Shown here in pieces: positions 1 through 8,063 of a stretch of DNA of 64,000 bases; positions within the stretch are counted from its first letter, which is position 1; every line of letters starts with the position of its first letter. The notes under the pieces are model-generated. The model made no database searches and had not been told where the DNA came from. It saw only the letters and a list, made by a program, of their open reading frames with translations. The position numbers and the translations under genes were made by a program. Source of the stretch: Rhodoligotrophos appendicifer (lineage in GTDB: Bacteria; Pseudomonadota; Alphaproteobacteria; Rhizobiales; Im1); the NCBI RefSeq assembly GCF_007474605.1, contig NZ_VHKL01000008.1, forward strand, positions 62,001 to 126,000, in the 5' to 3' direction.

Positions 1-381
1 CTGGATGATCAGCGCGTCAACCCTCTCAGGATGGGCCGTTGCCATCCGAAAGCCGACCGGGCCGCCATAGTCCTGCATAAAGAGGCTGTAGCGAGACAGA
101 TCCAGCGCATCGGTAAACGCGGTCATGATCTCGGCCAGGTGATCGAAGGTGTAGGCGAATTCGGATGGGGGCGGCGACGCGCTGTGTCCGAAGCCGGGAT
201 AGTCCGGCGCGATGAGCCGGTAACGATCCGCCAGTCTCAGCAGAAGCGGTTCATACATGCGCGACGACGAAGGCAGCCCGTGCAGCAGGAGGAGCGTCGG
301 GCCATCATGAGGGCCAGCCTCACGGTAGAAGATCGGAAGCTTGTTGATGTCGATCGTGTTGTAGGTCGTTGAGAGCGTCAT
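1..381 (-). CDS. alpha/beta hydrolase, haloalkane dehalogenase/epoxide hydrolase-like (3' end cut by window)
   Basis: An open frame enters from the window edge and gives 127 N-terminal residues. It shows the oxyanion-hole motif HGLPSSSRMY near residue 35 and a nucleophile elbow QDYGG near residue 105 in which the nucleophile is Asp, as in haloalkane dehalogenases and related epoxide hydrolases; the acid and His lie outside the window. The ATG at 381 fits the usual family N terminus but has no clear ribosome site. The frame stays open upstream to a GTG at 507, three bases behind a GAGGAGG, which would add 42 residues of no known similarity. It lies downstream of the Ohr remnant and the epoxide hydrolase on the same strand. 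Substrate unknown. Confidence 0.8.
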   Translation of the reverse strand, partial: MTLSTTYNTIDINKLPIFYREAGPHDGPTLLLLHGLPSSSRMYEPLLLRLADRYRLIAPDYPGFGHSASPPPSEFAYTFDHLAEIMTAFTDALDLSRYSLFMQDYGGPVGFRMATAHPERVDALIIQ

Positions 382-542
382 TTCGATCAACCACGGCTCA
401 AATCGATGACGGGGAACGCCGAAATCGGCGAGTGATAGTCGTTGCAACCGAGCCAGCGACGGCGACCGGAATCTTTCCGCTCGCACACTGATGAGCTGAT
501 CATTCACTGTCCTCCTCAGGTCGCGTGATCGCCGTCAGACTG

Positions 543-632
543 TCACCGATGCAAACTGCGAAAGGTGCTGCCTTCGCGTCCTCCGGTGGTGTGGACCTTG
601 GCGGTGTAGAGCAGCTTGTTCTGCGGATTCAT
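543..632 (-). pseudogene. truncated organic hydroperoxide resistance protein (Ohr/OsmC) remnant
   Basis: A 29-codon frame beginning ATG carries the typical Ohr N terminus KLLYTAKVHTTGGREG, then diverges into STFRSLHR and a stop. Intact Ohr proteins are about 140 residues and continue with an Arg-Ser-rich stretch and two redox Cys, none of which is found in the following bases in any frame. It sits 57 bases downstream of the epoxide hydrolase, a position where a full ohr gene would make sense as a stress-linked partner. I read it as a deletion remnant; a short functional peptide is unlikely. Confidence 0.65.
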
Positions 633-689
633 GACACTATCCTTGGTGACGACTGGGAAGGGGCGGAGGCTGTGCCGGTGCGCGGTCAC

Positions 690-1967
690 CTAAGACCGCA
701 GCGGCCGGAATGCCGTGCGCAGCTCGGCGGTGAATGCGGCCGGCTGTTCCCAGGCGGCGAAATGCCCGCCCTTGGCCAGGCGGTTGAAGTGAATGAGCCT
801 GGGGAACGCTTTTTCCGCCCAGCTCTTGGGCGCGGCGTAGATCTCGTCGGGAAATACGCTGACGGCGACCGGAATGGTAATGTTCTTGGGCGCAAAGAAA
901 GCGAGCCTGTTTTCCCAATAAAGGCGGGCCGAGGAAACCGCCGTGCCCGTCAGCCAGTAGAGTGTGATGTTGTCGAGAATATCGTCGCGCGTCAGACCTT
1001 CCGTCGCGCCGTCGAAAATACGTGCAATGAGTTCGTAGCTGCGCGCGTCGTGATCAAGCATCCAGGCTGCGAGGCCGATCGGCGAATCCTCGAGCGCGTA
1101 GAGCGTTTGCGGACGGTTCGCCATTTCCTGGGCGTAGCCGAGGCCATGCTTGTAGAAGAAACCGAGTTGCGCATAGGCGTTCGCTTCCTCGGGCGACAGG
1201 GTTTCTGGTGCCGGGCTGCCGGCCGCAAGGGCCGCAGCGATGTCTTCGGGGACCGTTGCAGGCATATTGGTGTGGATGGCGATCAGTTCGGGCGGCGCCT
1301 GGACGGCCATCTGTTCGGACACGGCGTCGCCCCAGTCGCCACCCTGGGCAACGAAGCGTGTGTATCCCAGACGCTTCATCAGCGTTGTCCAGGCACGGGC
1401 GATCCGTTGCGGATCCCATCCGGTGGTGGTCGGCTTGGCAGAGAAGCCGTGACCCGGAAGCGAGGGGATCACGACATCGAACGCGTCCTCCGGCGTACCG
1501 CCATGGGCGAGGGGATCAGTCAGCGGGCCGATGATTTTCAACTGCTCGATGACGGAGCCGGGCCAGCCATGGGTGATGATCAGCGGAAGGGCATTCGGAA
1601 GTTTTGACCGGACATGGATGAAGTGGATATCCAGCCCATCGATTTCGGTGACGAACATCGGCAGGCTGTTCAGCCGCGCTTCGATTTTTCGCCAGTCATG
1701 CTCGGTTTCCCAGTACTTGGCCAGCTTCTGCATTGTCGCGAACTGCACGCCCTGAGTGGCATCGGCGACCAGTTCCGGCGTCGGCCACCGGGTGGCGGCG
1801 ATCCGGCGACGGAGATCGGCGAGTGCCTCCTCGGGAACGTGCAGCTGGAATGGCCTGACGTCGCTGGTTTCGGCTGAGAGCGGCAGTGGCATCATGGTGA
1901 CGGCTCCGGCGACGGCGGCTGCGACCAGGACGTCGCGCCGAGTGAGAGGGGGCGGTTTTTGGGACAT
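690..1967 (-). CDS. epoxide hydrolase, Tat-exported (EHN-type)
   Basis: 425 residues. The N terminus has a twin-arginine signal (LTRRDVLVAAAVAGAV) followed by an Ala-rich stretch, so export to the periplasm is likely. The mature protein starts with the epoxide-hydrolase N-terminal (EHN) segment, then an alpha/beta hydrolase core with HGWPGS (oxyanion hole), QGGDWGD (nucleophile Asp) and GGHFAAWEQP (catalytic His) near the C terminus. The family opens epoxides to diols; the substrate is unknown. The start at 1967 is chosen for GAGGAG eight bases upstream; a longer frame to 2024 lacks a site and would bury the Tat signal. It is divergent from the crotonase operon across a shared regulatory region. 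Confidence 0.88.
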   Translation of the reverse strand: MSQKPPPLTRRDVLVAAAVAGAVTMMPLPLSAETSDVRPFQLHVPEEALADLRRRIAATRWPTPELVADATQGVQFATMQKLAKYWETEHDWRKIEARLNSLPMFVTEIDGLDIHFIHVRSKLPNALPLIITHGWPGSVIEQLKIIGPLTDPLAHGGTPEDAFDVVIPSLPGHGFSAKPTTTGWDPQRIARAWTTLMKRLGYTRFVAQGGDWGDAVSEQMAVQAPPELIAIHTNMPATVPEDIAAALAAGSPAPETLSPEEANAYAQLGFFYKHGLGYAQEMANRPQTLYALEDSPIGLAAWMLDHDARSYELIARIFDGATEGLTRDDILDNITLYWLTGTAVSSARLYWENRLAFFAPKNITIPVAVSVFPDEIYAAPKSWAEKAFPRLIHFNRLAKGGHFAAWEQPAAFTAELRTAFRPLRS

Positions 1968-2060
1968 GGCGGTTCTCCTCTGCAGCCGCCTCAGCGGGCT
2001 GAATGAGCAGGCTTCGACTGTCATCTTCGGGCCATGCTGTCCCGGTGGCGATTACACGTT

Positions 2061-2084
2061 GGTATCGCCGATATCTTGGTATCG
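2061..2084 (+). promoter_or_regulatory. operator-like element, copy A
   Basis: Contains the perfect 11-base palindrome TATCGCCGATA (2063-2073), followed four bases later by TTGGTATCG. A second copy lies inverted at 2279-2302 and matches at 20 of 24 positions. Copy A is about 95 bases upstream of the epoxide hydrolase start. The arrangement suggests one dimeric repressor or activator controlling both divergent units; the regulator is not encoded in this window. Confidence 0.55.
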
Positions 2085-2278
2085 GTGGCGTGAAGCTGCG
2101 CCACCGAGATCGGCTGGACATGTTCGATCCGACTTGAGGGACAGAAGTCTTTCCGGGAGCGGCGATTTTTCTTCAGGAACGCAAGGAAACCTTCTGGGTG
2201 CTGTCCAGAAGCGATACAGGGGACCGGAAGCTCACTCTTCCAGCTGACCCAACTTCACTGGGCACAGTGGCCAGCAGT

Positions 2279-2302
2279 CGATACCAATGTATCGTCGATA
2301 CG
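2279..2302 (-). promoter_or_regulatory. operator-like element, copy B (inverted)
   Basis: Contains the palindrome TATCGTCGATA (2290-2300) with CGATACCAA beside it, the reverse complement of the copy A layout. It is 73 bases upstream of the crotonase start at 2375. The rest of the 2025-2374 gap holds no gene I can support. Confidence 0.55.
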
Positions 2303-2374
2303 TTAGGGCTATAGAGGCTGGAGCTCCTGTCTGCCACCTAAGTCGTGCATCACCACCTGAGCACGGAGGCAGAA

Positions 2375-3202
2375 ATGTCCGGAAATTTCATTCACCTCGA
2401 ACGCCGGTCCGCCGCGTATTGGCGTGTCATCTTCGACTGCCCACCCCTCAATATCTTCGGCCCCGAGAGCATTCCGCCGCTGAGGGAGATGGTCGAAGCG
2501 CTGGAGACGGATCAAGAGGTGAAAGTGGTGGTCTTCGACAGTGCCATCGACGGCTTCTTCATCACGCATTACAATTTTCTGGCGGATCCGGAGGATACCT
2601 TAGGACTGCCACCGGGACCGACAGGGCTGCAGCAGTTACCGGATCTTCTGGTGCGCATCAGCCGGGCGCCGGTGGTCTCGATCACGAAGATCCGTGGACG
2701 AGCAACCGGTGTCGGCAGCGAACTCGCCCTTGCCAGCGACATGCGCTTTGCAAGTCGCGAAAAGGCGGTCTTGTCACAGTGGGAGGTCGGAGCTGGCCTG
2801 GTGCCGGGAGGTGGCCCTATGGCCAGGCTGCCGCGCCTTATGGGTCGTGGTCGTGCGCTCGAGGTTCTGCTCGGGGCAGATGACGTCGATGGCGAACTCG
2901 CTGAGCGCTACGGCTATGTCAATCGGTCGTTCCCCGATGCGGAGCTCGATGCCTTTGTCGATGCCCTGGCGACCCGCATCGCGACCTTCGACCGGCAGGC
3001 ATTGGTGGAGACGAAGACGTTGGTGAATGTGGCCAGCTTGCCGGCGGATTCCGACATCGCACCGGAATGGGATGCTTTTCTCAGCTCGCTCAAGCGCCCG
3101 GCGGCGCAGGATCGCATTAGAAAACTGATGGACCTCGGATTTCACAAACCCGGGGACGTCGAGACACAGCTCGGTCATTTCGTCGGCCAGATCGGTCTGT
3201 GA
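2375..3202 (+). CDS. enoyl-CoA hydratase/isomerase (crotonase) family protein
   Basis: 275 residues, crotonase fold. Both acidic positions used by enoyl-CoA hydratases appear to be kept: Glu in GSELALASD and Glu in QWEVGAGLVPGGG. The oxyanion-hole segment before FITHYNFLAD differs from the classical fatty-acid enzymes, so the acyl-CoA substrate cannot be named. The start is set by GGAGG five bases upstream; a start at 2345 has no site. Only 10 bases separate it from the SDR gene and the SDR is 15 bases from the SdhA gene, so the three are probably co-transcribed from the promoter region with operator copy B. Confidence 0.85.
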   Translation: MSGNFIHLERRSAAYWRVIFDCPPLNIFGPESIPPLREMVEALETDQEVKVVVFDSAIDGFFITHYNFLADPEDTLGLPPGPTGLQQLPDLLVRISRAPVVSITKIRGRATGVGSELALASDMRFASREKAVLSQWEVGAGLVPGGGPMARLPRLMGRGRALEVLLGADDVDGELAERYGYVNRSFPDAELDAFVDALATRIATFDRQALVETKTLVNVASLPADSDIAPEWDAFLSSLKRPAAQDRIRKLMDLGFHKPGDVETQLGHFVGQIGL

Positions 3203-3212
3203 GGGCGGCAAG

Positions 3213-3917
3213 ATGGACAAGAAAGTCGCCGTCATCACAGGCGCATCCCGCGGAATCGGCGCTGCCTTGGTCGGCGCCTATCGCACGCTCGGATACGGAG
3301 TCGTCGCGACGGCCCGCTCAATCGCGCCCTCAGGCGATCCCGATATTCTCACGGTCGCTGGAGACATTGCTGAGCGCGGCACAGCGGAGCATGTGATTTC
3401 AGAAGGAATGGCGCATTTCGGACGCATCGACACCTTGATCAACAATGCCGGGATCTTCATTGCGAAACCCTTCACACAGTATACCGAGGCAGATTACGTC
3501 GCTATTCTTGCGGTCAACACCACCGGTTTCTTCAACATCACGCAGTTCGCCATCGCAGAGATGGAGAAGCGGGGAGCGGGGCATGTGGTCCAGATCACGA
3601 CGACGCTTGCAGAGCGAGCGAGTTCAAGCGTCCAGGCCACCCTGGCGGCGCTCACAAAGGGGGGTCTCAATGCGGCCACTCGATCACTGGCCATCGAATA
3701 TGCCAGGCGAGGCATCCGCGTGAATGCCGTATCACCCGGCATCATCCGAACATCCATGCATCCGCCGGAAACACATGCCTCACTCGACCAGCTGCACCCG
3801 ATCGGCCATATGGGGGAAATCGACGATGTCGTCAAAGCCGTACTCTACCTCGAATCCGCACCATTCGTGACGGGCGAAATCCTCCACGTCGATGGTGGCC
3901 AAAGTGCTGGCCAGTGA
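3213..3917 (+). CDS. SDR family oxidoreductase with altered active site
   Basis: 234 residues, Rossmann fold with the cofactor motif TGASRGIG at residues 10-17 and NNAG near residue 78. The segment aligned to the catalytic YxxxK reads AALTK: the Lys is kept but Ala stands where Tyr should be, and no nearby Tyr replaces it. The rest of the C-terminal half, with KGGLNAATRSLAIEYA and VNAVSPG, is typical. A subgroup of SDRs with ALTKGGLN is known to me from homologues, so the change is probably not a mutation in this strain but makes ordinary alcohol dehydrogenase chemistry doubtful. Middle gene of the crotonase-SDR-SdhA unit. Confidence 0.85.
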   Translation: MDKKVAVITGASRGIGAALVGAYRTLGYGVVATARSIAPSGDPDILTVAGDIAERGTAEHVISEGMAHFGRIDTLINNAGIFIAKPFTQYTEADYVAILAVNTTGFFNITQFAIAEMEKRGAGHVVQITTTLAERASSSVQATLAALTKGGLNAATRSLAIEYARRGIRVNAVSPGIIRTSMHPPETHASLDQLHPIGHMGEIDDVVKAVLYLESAPFVTGEILHVDGGQSAGQ

Positions 3918-3932
3918 TACAGGTGCGCAGAA

Positions 3933-5726
3933 ATGGGTCACTATGAGATAACTGATCACTTTCATGACGTGGTGATTGTTGGCGCAGGCGGGGCGGGGTT
4001 GCGTGCCGCCGTGGGAATGGCCGCCTCAGGTTTGAAAACGGCCTGCGTCACCAAGCTTTTCCCCACCCGCAGCCATACCGTGGCGGCTCAAGGGGGTATG
4101 GCCGCATCTCTCGGTAATATGGAGGATGGCGATCACTGGCTATTCCACATGTACGATACCGTTAAAGGGTCCGACTGGCTCGGCGATCAGGATGCCATAG
4201 AATATATGTGCCGCGAGGCCGGCCCTGCTGTGCTCGAACTTGAGCATTTCGGAGTGCCTTTCTCTCGAACGGAAGACGGGCGGATTTACCAGCGTCCGTT
4301 CGGTGGGCAAACCCTTGATTACGGAAAGACGATGGCTCAGAGAACCTGTGCGGCTGCGGATCGCACCGGGCACGCCATTCTTCATGCTCTTTATCAACGG
4401 TGTCTCGAACTCCGTACCGAGTTCTTCGTAGAATATGTAGCGCTGGACCTGCTCATGGACGATGCAGGCGGTTGCCTCGGCCTGATCGCCTTAAGCCTCG
4501 AAGCAGGAACCCTCCACCGCTTTCATGCCCATAAAACCATTCTCGCAACGGGCGGATATGGTCGCGTTTACTTCTCCTGCACAGCCGCCCATAGCTGCAC
4601 TGGCGACGGCAACGCCATGGCGCTACGCGCTGGCTTGCCTCTGGAAGACATGGAATTCACGCAGTTCCATCCCACCGGCATATATGGCTCCGGCTGCCTG
4701 GTCACGGAGGGCGCGCGAGGCGAGGGTGGATACTTGACCAATGCCGAGGGTGAAAGGTTCATGGAGCGCTACGCGCCCAGTGCCAGGGATCTGGCTGGGC
4801 GCGATGTCGTTTGTCGTGCCATGACGATCGAAATAAACGAAGGTCGAGGATGCGGGCCGAAGAAGGATCACATCCTCCTTCACCTTGAGCACCTTGGGGC
4901 AGGCCTGCTCCATAGCCGCTTGCCAGGGATTAGCGAGACCGCGAAGGTCTTTGCCGGGGTGGATGTGACCCGGGACCCCATCCCGGTGCTGCCCACCGTC
5001 CACTACAATATGGGCGGTGTGCCGACCAACCTTCACGGTGAGGTGGTAACCAGGAGCGATGGCGACGACAAGGCCGTCGTCTCGGGTCTCATGGCCATTG
5101 GTGAAACCGCTTGTGTCTCTGTTCACGGCGCAAACCGCCTCGGCTCCAACTCTCTTCTCGACATCATAGTGTTTGGCCGAGCGGCGGCACTCAGGGCAGC
5201 GACAAGCGTCACTGCCGGCGAGAAGCACGCGCCCATTCCGCCGGAGGCCACCGAGCGGGCTCTCACGCGCTTTGACCGCATCCGCTGGGCATCTGGTCAG
5301 AGCGATGTTGGAAGCATGCGCCTGGACATGCAACTCATAATGCAGCGACACTGCGCAGTCTTTCGGGATGGACCGCTGTTGGAGGAGGGTGCAAGCAAAC
5401 TCGGCGAAGTTGCCGCTCGACTTCGGGATGACCTTCGCCTCACGGACCGTTCGATGATCTTCAACAGCGAATTCGTTGAGGCGCTCGAACTCGACAATAT
5501 GATCAGCCAGGCGATCGTTAGCCTTCGCTCGGCCATCGAACGCACCGAGAGTCGGGGCTCTCACGCGCGCGAAGATTTCCCAAAGCGTGATGATCGGAAT
5601 TGGTTAAAGCATACCTATTGCTGGCTTGACGCGCATAATCGCTGCCGCATCGGATACCGCCCCGTACATCTTACGCCACTGTCCAACGATGTCGCGTCGA
5701 TCCCGCCGGCTGCGCGTTTGTATTGA
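3933..5726 (+). CDS. sdhA: succinate dehydrogenase/fumarate reductase flavoprotein subunit paralogue (orphan)
   Basis: 597 residues, normal SdhA length. Visible are the FAD fold [11 protein letters not shown] near residue 16, the SHTVAAQGG segment with the His that binds FAD covalently in Sdh[27 protein letters not shown] with the active-site Arg, [10 protein letters not shown], and [12 protein letters not shown]. All catalytic landmarks of SdhA seem present. There is no iron-sulphur (sdhB) or membrane anchor (sdhC/D) gene beside it; it is third in an operon with a crotonase and an SDR. AT content in parts is higher than in the core genes, which may point to transfer. It could work with the housekeeping SdhB or as a separate dehydrogenase; I cannot tell which. 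Confidence 0.87.
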   Translation: MGHYEITDHFHDVVIVGAGGAGLRAAVGMAASGLKTACVTKLFPTRSHTVAAQGGMAASLGNMEDGDHWLFHMYDTVKGSDWLGDQDAIEYMCREAGPAVLELEHFGVPFSRTEDGRIYQRPFGGQTLDYGKTMAQRTCAAADRTGHAILHALYQRCLELRTEFFVEYVALDLLMDDAGGCLGLIALSLEAGTLHRFHAHKTILATGGYGRVYFSCTAAHSCTGDGNAMALRAGLPLEDMEFTQFHPTGIYGSGCLVTEGARGEGGYLTNAEGERFMERYAPSARDLAGRDVVCRAMTIEINEGRGCGPKKDHILLHLEHLGAGLLHSRLPGISETAKVFAGVDVTRDPIPVLPTVHYNMGGVPTNLHGEVVTRSDGDDKAVVSGLMAIGETACVSVHGANRLGSNSLLDIIVFGRAAALRAATSVTAGEKHAPIPPEATERALTRFDRIRWASGQSDVGSMRLDMQLIMQRHCAVFRDGPLLEEGASKLGEVAARLRDDLRLTDRSMIFNSEFVEALELDNMISQAIVSLRSAIERTESRGSHAREDFPKRDDRNWLKHTYCWLDAHNRCRIGYRPVHLTPLSNDVASIPPAARLY

Positions 5727-6151
5727 TGCCCCGAGTAAGCTGAGTTGCCTATGGCGCCGTCACGAAAGGCGCATCTCCCTCCGGCTCTGGTCGCGGCCAT
5801 GGCGAACATCCAGAGCAATCGGATGCCGGAGGCGAAGGTGTTCAAATATTCCTCACGGGACACAGCAAAGCCTCAGTGGCGCAAGGGGGAGAGAACTGTG
5901 GCACGTCGACGATGAATTTAAACTCAAAATTAACGATGTGACCTGATCATGGGATTGCTCAAGGAGCGAAGAGATGGCTCAAGGCCCGCTTTACTGGCGT
6001 ATATCTCTCGAAGGAGCCTACCCAAGCGGTCTGGCTGAGTCTCATCACGAACCAAAACTCCTCGAAGAACAAAATCGGTGGTGCGCCCGACCGGGTTTGG
6101 GACTGACCAGACCCGGAGAAAGCGTGCTCACGCTGGTGGAGGACGATTCCC
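5727..6151. other. gap of unclear coding content after the sdhA paralogue
   Basis: Holds two weak plus-strand frames: 5751-5924 (57 residues, Arg/Lys-rich, no clear ribosome site) and 5974-6183 (69 residues, GGAGCGAAGAG just before the ATG). Neither resembles a family I know. A stem-loop of 10 pairs (one G-T) lies at 6091-6116 without a T-run. I do not support a specific gene here. Confidence 0.3.
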
Positions 6152-6397
6152 ATGAACGCCTGGTCCGACGAAACCAAATATGATCGCATAGCACGGCATG
6201 TTGAGATGATCAGAGACTCAGACCGCTGGCCGCTGTCCGTGCTGCGCGTGAAGAGTCAACCCTGGGCAATAGAGCACAGTCATTTGCGGTTCGGCCGCAT
6301 TACACCGGCACAACCCACAACCGTTGCACTCGAAAGCGGAGGCGTGGAAACCTTCCGCAGCGTCGAACAGCTGGTCGAGCGCTGGGCTGTCGACTAG
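6152..6397 (+). CDS. small hypothetical protein
   Basis: 81 residues, no signal peptide or membrane segment, mixed polar composition ending in FRSVEQLVERWAVD. GGAGG lies about nine bases before the ATG, which supports translation. I do not recognise the family. It stands alone between the sdhA-like operon and the barrel cluster, convergent with the barrel gene at 6507. Confidence 0.45.
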   Translation: MNAWSDETKYDRIARHVEMIRDSDRWPLSVLRVKSQPWAIEHSHLRFGRITPAQPTTVALESGGVETFRSVEQLVERWAVD

Positions 6398-6448
6398 AGC
6401 AGAAGTCCTGACTTCCGCGTGCACGTCAAGTTCAGACAAATCGGCAAA

Positions 6449-6478
6449 GGGCCGAGCATGCTTGCGCATGCCCGACCC
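6449..6478 (-). terminator. intrinsic terminator for the barrel gene at 6507-7073
   Basis: On the minus strand a 13-pair stem with two G-T wobbles and a GCAA loop is followed by CCCTTTG. The T-run is short, so efficiency is uncertain. Confidence 0.5.
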
Positions 6479-6506
6479 TCCCCAAGCGCCCCCGGTCGCG
6501 CGGTCG

Positions 6507-7073
6507 TCAAAAACCGATTCGGAAGCCTGCCCGCAGAGAATGATCCTTAAAGTCCGCGCCGGTGACCATGATATCGCGGAAGCGATAGCCGATATCGAGG
6601 TCAAGATTGTCCAAGACAGCGAAGCTGAAGCCCGCATGAAGCGCTAAGGCGAACCCATCATCTTCTGCAGATCCCGCGTCGAGCCACCCCCAGCCAACAC
6701 CCAGTCCCACATACGGGGTTACTTCTTCGATGATCGGAACCCCGACATAGGCGTTGCCTAAGACGGTCCAGACATTCATGTCGTCCGGAAGACCGATGTC
6801 ATAGGATCCAGAGTAGTCGCCGGTCAGATCCGCCCTGAAAATCTCCGTGAAATTGTAGCCGACGCCGACCCCCACCGTGAGATTGTCGTCATTTTCAAGG
6901 AACTTCGTGTCCATAAAGGACCAGCCGATGTCACCGCGAAGATAAAATCCCGGGTCATAAACCGGCAGCGGCGGAGCCACCGGCGGCTCGATGGGAACAA
7001 GATCGGCCGCCGAGGCCGTAGCGATGGCGGCATATAGGACTGCCGCGGCCCCGAGAAACCGTAAGTACTTCAT
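6507..7073 (-). CDS. outer-membrane beta-barrel protein, Omp25/31-like (first of four)
   Basis: 188 residues. A Sec signal peptide (MKYLRFLGAAAVLY...ATASA) is cut before ADL, the mature part has alternating amphipathic strands, YLRGDIGWSF, VGYRF-type turns and a C-terminal SLRAGFRIGF with terminal Phe, the Bam insertion signature. This is the Omp25/Omp31/RopB-type small porin-like family that anchors the outer membrane in Rhizobiales. GGAGGAGAGG lies upstream of the ATG at 7073. It is a single-gene unit with its own exact CtrA-type box at 7140-7154 and its own terminator. Confidence 0.88.
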   Translation of the reverse strand: MKYLRFLGAAAVLYAAIATASAADLVPIEPPVAPPLPVYDPGFYLRGDIGWSFMDTKFLENDDNLTVGVGVGYNFTEIFRADLTGDYSGSYDIGLPDDMNVWTVLGNAYVGVPIIEEVTPYVGLGVGWGWLDAGSAEDDGFALALHAGFSFAVLDNLDLDIGYRFRDIMVTGADFKDHSLRAGFRIGF

Positions 7074-7139
7074 GTTTGCCTCTCCTCCGGTCAGGCGGTA
7101 GCCCGTCATTTCCGTGTCGATGGCACAACCCTAACACAC

Positions 7140-7154
7140 TTAAAAATTGCTTAA
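7140..7154 (-). promoter_or_regulatory. CtrA-type binding box (exact TTAA-N7-TTAA)
   Basis: Reads TTAAAAATTGCTTAA, 67 bases upstream of the barrel gene start at 7073. This is the full-site consensus of the cell-cycle regulator CtrA in alphaproteobacteria. Binding is inferred. Confidence 0.6.
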
Positions 7155-7222
7155 ATAGTGAAACATATCCTTTAGGTTGAAAGGAGAGCTCTGTGACTGG
7201 GATGCTACAAGCCTGGAGCAAA

Positions 7223-7250
7223 GAAAAAGGCGGCATCCGTGATGCCGCCT
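7223..7250 (-). terminator. intrinsic terminator for the barrel gene at 7275-7859
   Basis: Perfect nine-pair stem GGCGGCATC/GATGCCGCC with a three-base loop, followed on the minus strand by TTTTTC. Strong terminator. Confidence 0.9.
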
Positions 7251-7274
7251 CTCATTAGACCCGGTCTTTTTCTG

Positions 7275-7859
7275 TCAGAAGCCGACCCGCAAGCCCGCCC
7301 TGACGGAGTGATCATAGAAATTCGGCCCATCAATAAAGCCATCGCGGAAGCGATAGCCTACGTCCAGGGTCATATTCTCACTGACCTTGAAGCCGACACC
7401 CGCCATGGCGGCGACGGTGAATCCGTCCTCGCTATAGCCATGCGTGCCATCATACCAGCCATAGCCGGCGCCCGCTCCGAGATAGGGCACCACGGTATCG
7501 CTGATGGGAATATCGACATAGGCGTTGCCGAGCAGCGTCCAAGCATCCAGCTTGTTTCCGCCGACATTGTAGTTTCCGGAATAGTCCGCCGTCACATCGC
7601 CACGGAAATTGTTGCTGAACCGATAGCCCACACCAGCGCCTCCGGTGAAGGCATTGTCGTTCTTCCGACCGATGTCCGAATCGAGAAAGGACCAACCGAT
7701 GTCGCCACGGAGATACCAGCCGGTCTCATCCACATAGACCGTCTCGGGAACCACTTGCGGCGGAATATAAGGCTGGGCCAGATCTGCGGCCAGGACATGA
7801 CCGGAGGTGCCAGCCAGAGCGGCCAGTCCGAGCATGGCTGCTGTCAGATTGTACTTCAC
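7275..7859 (-). CDS. outer-membrane beta-barrel protein, Omp25/31-like (second of four)
   Basis: 194 residues. Signal peptide (MKYNLTAAMLGLAALAG...VLA) before ADLAQP; the mature barrel repeats the family turns WYLRGDIGWSFLDSD, GAGVGYRFSNNFRGD and ends SVRAGLRVGF. It is the closest paralogue of the gene at 6507. The start is GTG at 7859 because AAGGAGGG lies six bases upstream; the frame continues to 7976 but the extra residues have no signal-peptide character. An exact CtrA-type box lies at 8019-8033 and inverted repeats occupy the presumed leader (7903-7958). Confidence 0.88.
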   Translation of the reverse strand: MKYNLTAAMLGLAALAGTSGHVLAADLAQPYIPPQVVPETVYVDETGWYLRGDIGWSFLDSDIGRKNDNAFTGGAGVGYRFSNNFRGDVTADYSGNYNVGGNKLDAWTLLGNAYVDIPISDTVVPYLGAGAGYGWYDGTHGYSEDGFTVAAMAGVGFKVSENMTLDVGYRFRDGFIDGPNFYDHSVRAGLRVGF

Positions 7860-7902
7860 GATTTCCCTCCTTGCGTACGCACGCACTCTACTCACAGGAT
7901 CG

Positions 7903-7958
7903 GGAACGTCCCATTTGAGGCAACGTTCCATCTCCCATTCGTTAGACTGCTCAAATGA
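7903..7958 (-). promoter_or_regulatory. overlapping inverted repeats in the leader of the second barrel gene
   Basis: GGAACGT (7903-7909) pairs with ACGTTCC (7923-7929), and CATTTGAG (7912-7919) pairs with CTCAAATG (7951-7958). The two pairings overlap and are mutually exclusive, which would suit a switchable mRNA leader or two nested protein sites. No known riboswitch is recognised. Confidence 0.3.
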
Positions 7959-8018
7959 GGCTAAAATCCGAAGCAATCTGTCCTACGATGTCGCAGCTCG
8001 GCTTTGTTGCCCGCACGG

Positions 8019-8033
8019 TTAACCGGGCCTTAA
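8019..8033 (-). promoter_or_regulatory. CtrA-type binding box (exact TTAA-N7-TTAA)
   Basis: Reads TTAACCGGGCCTTAA, 160 bases upstream of the barrel gene start at 7859 and within the gap before the gene at 8064. Binding is inferred from the consensus. Confidence 0.55.
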
Positions 8034-8063
8034 TCAGCTGACCTCCCCGAAGCCGGCCCGTGC

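Noticed and set aside
5751-5924. 57-residue basic frame after the sdhA paralogue
   Set aside because: No ribosome site and no recognisable family; kept only as a note in the gap entry.
5928-5960. TTAA pair as a fifth CtrA box
   Set aside because: The spacing is eight, not seven bases.
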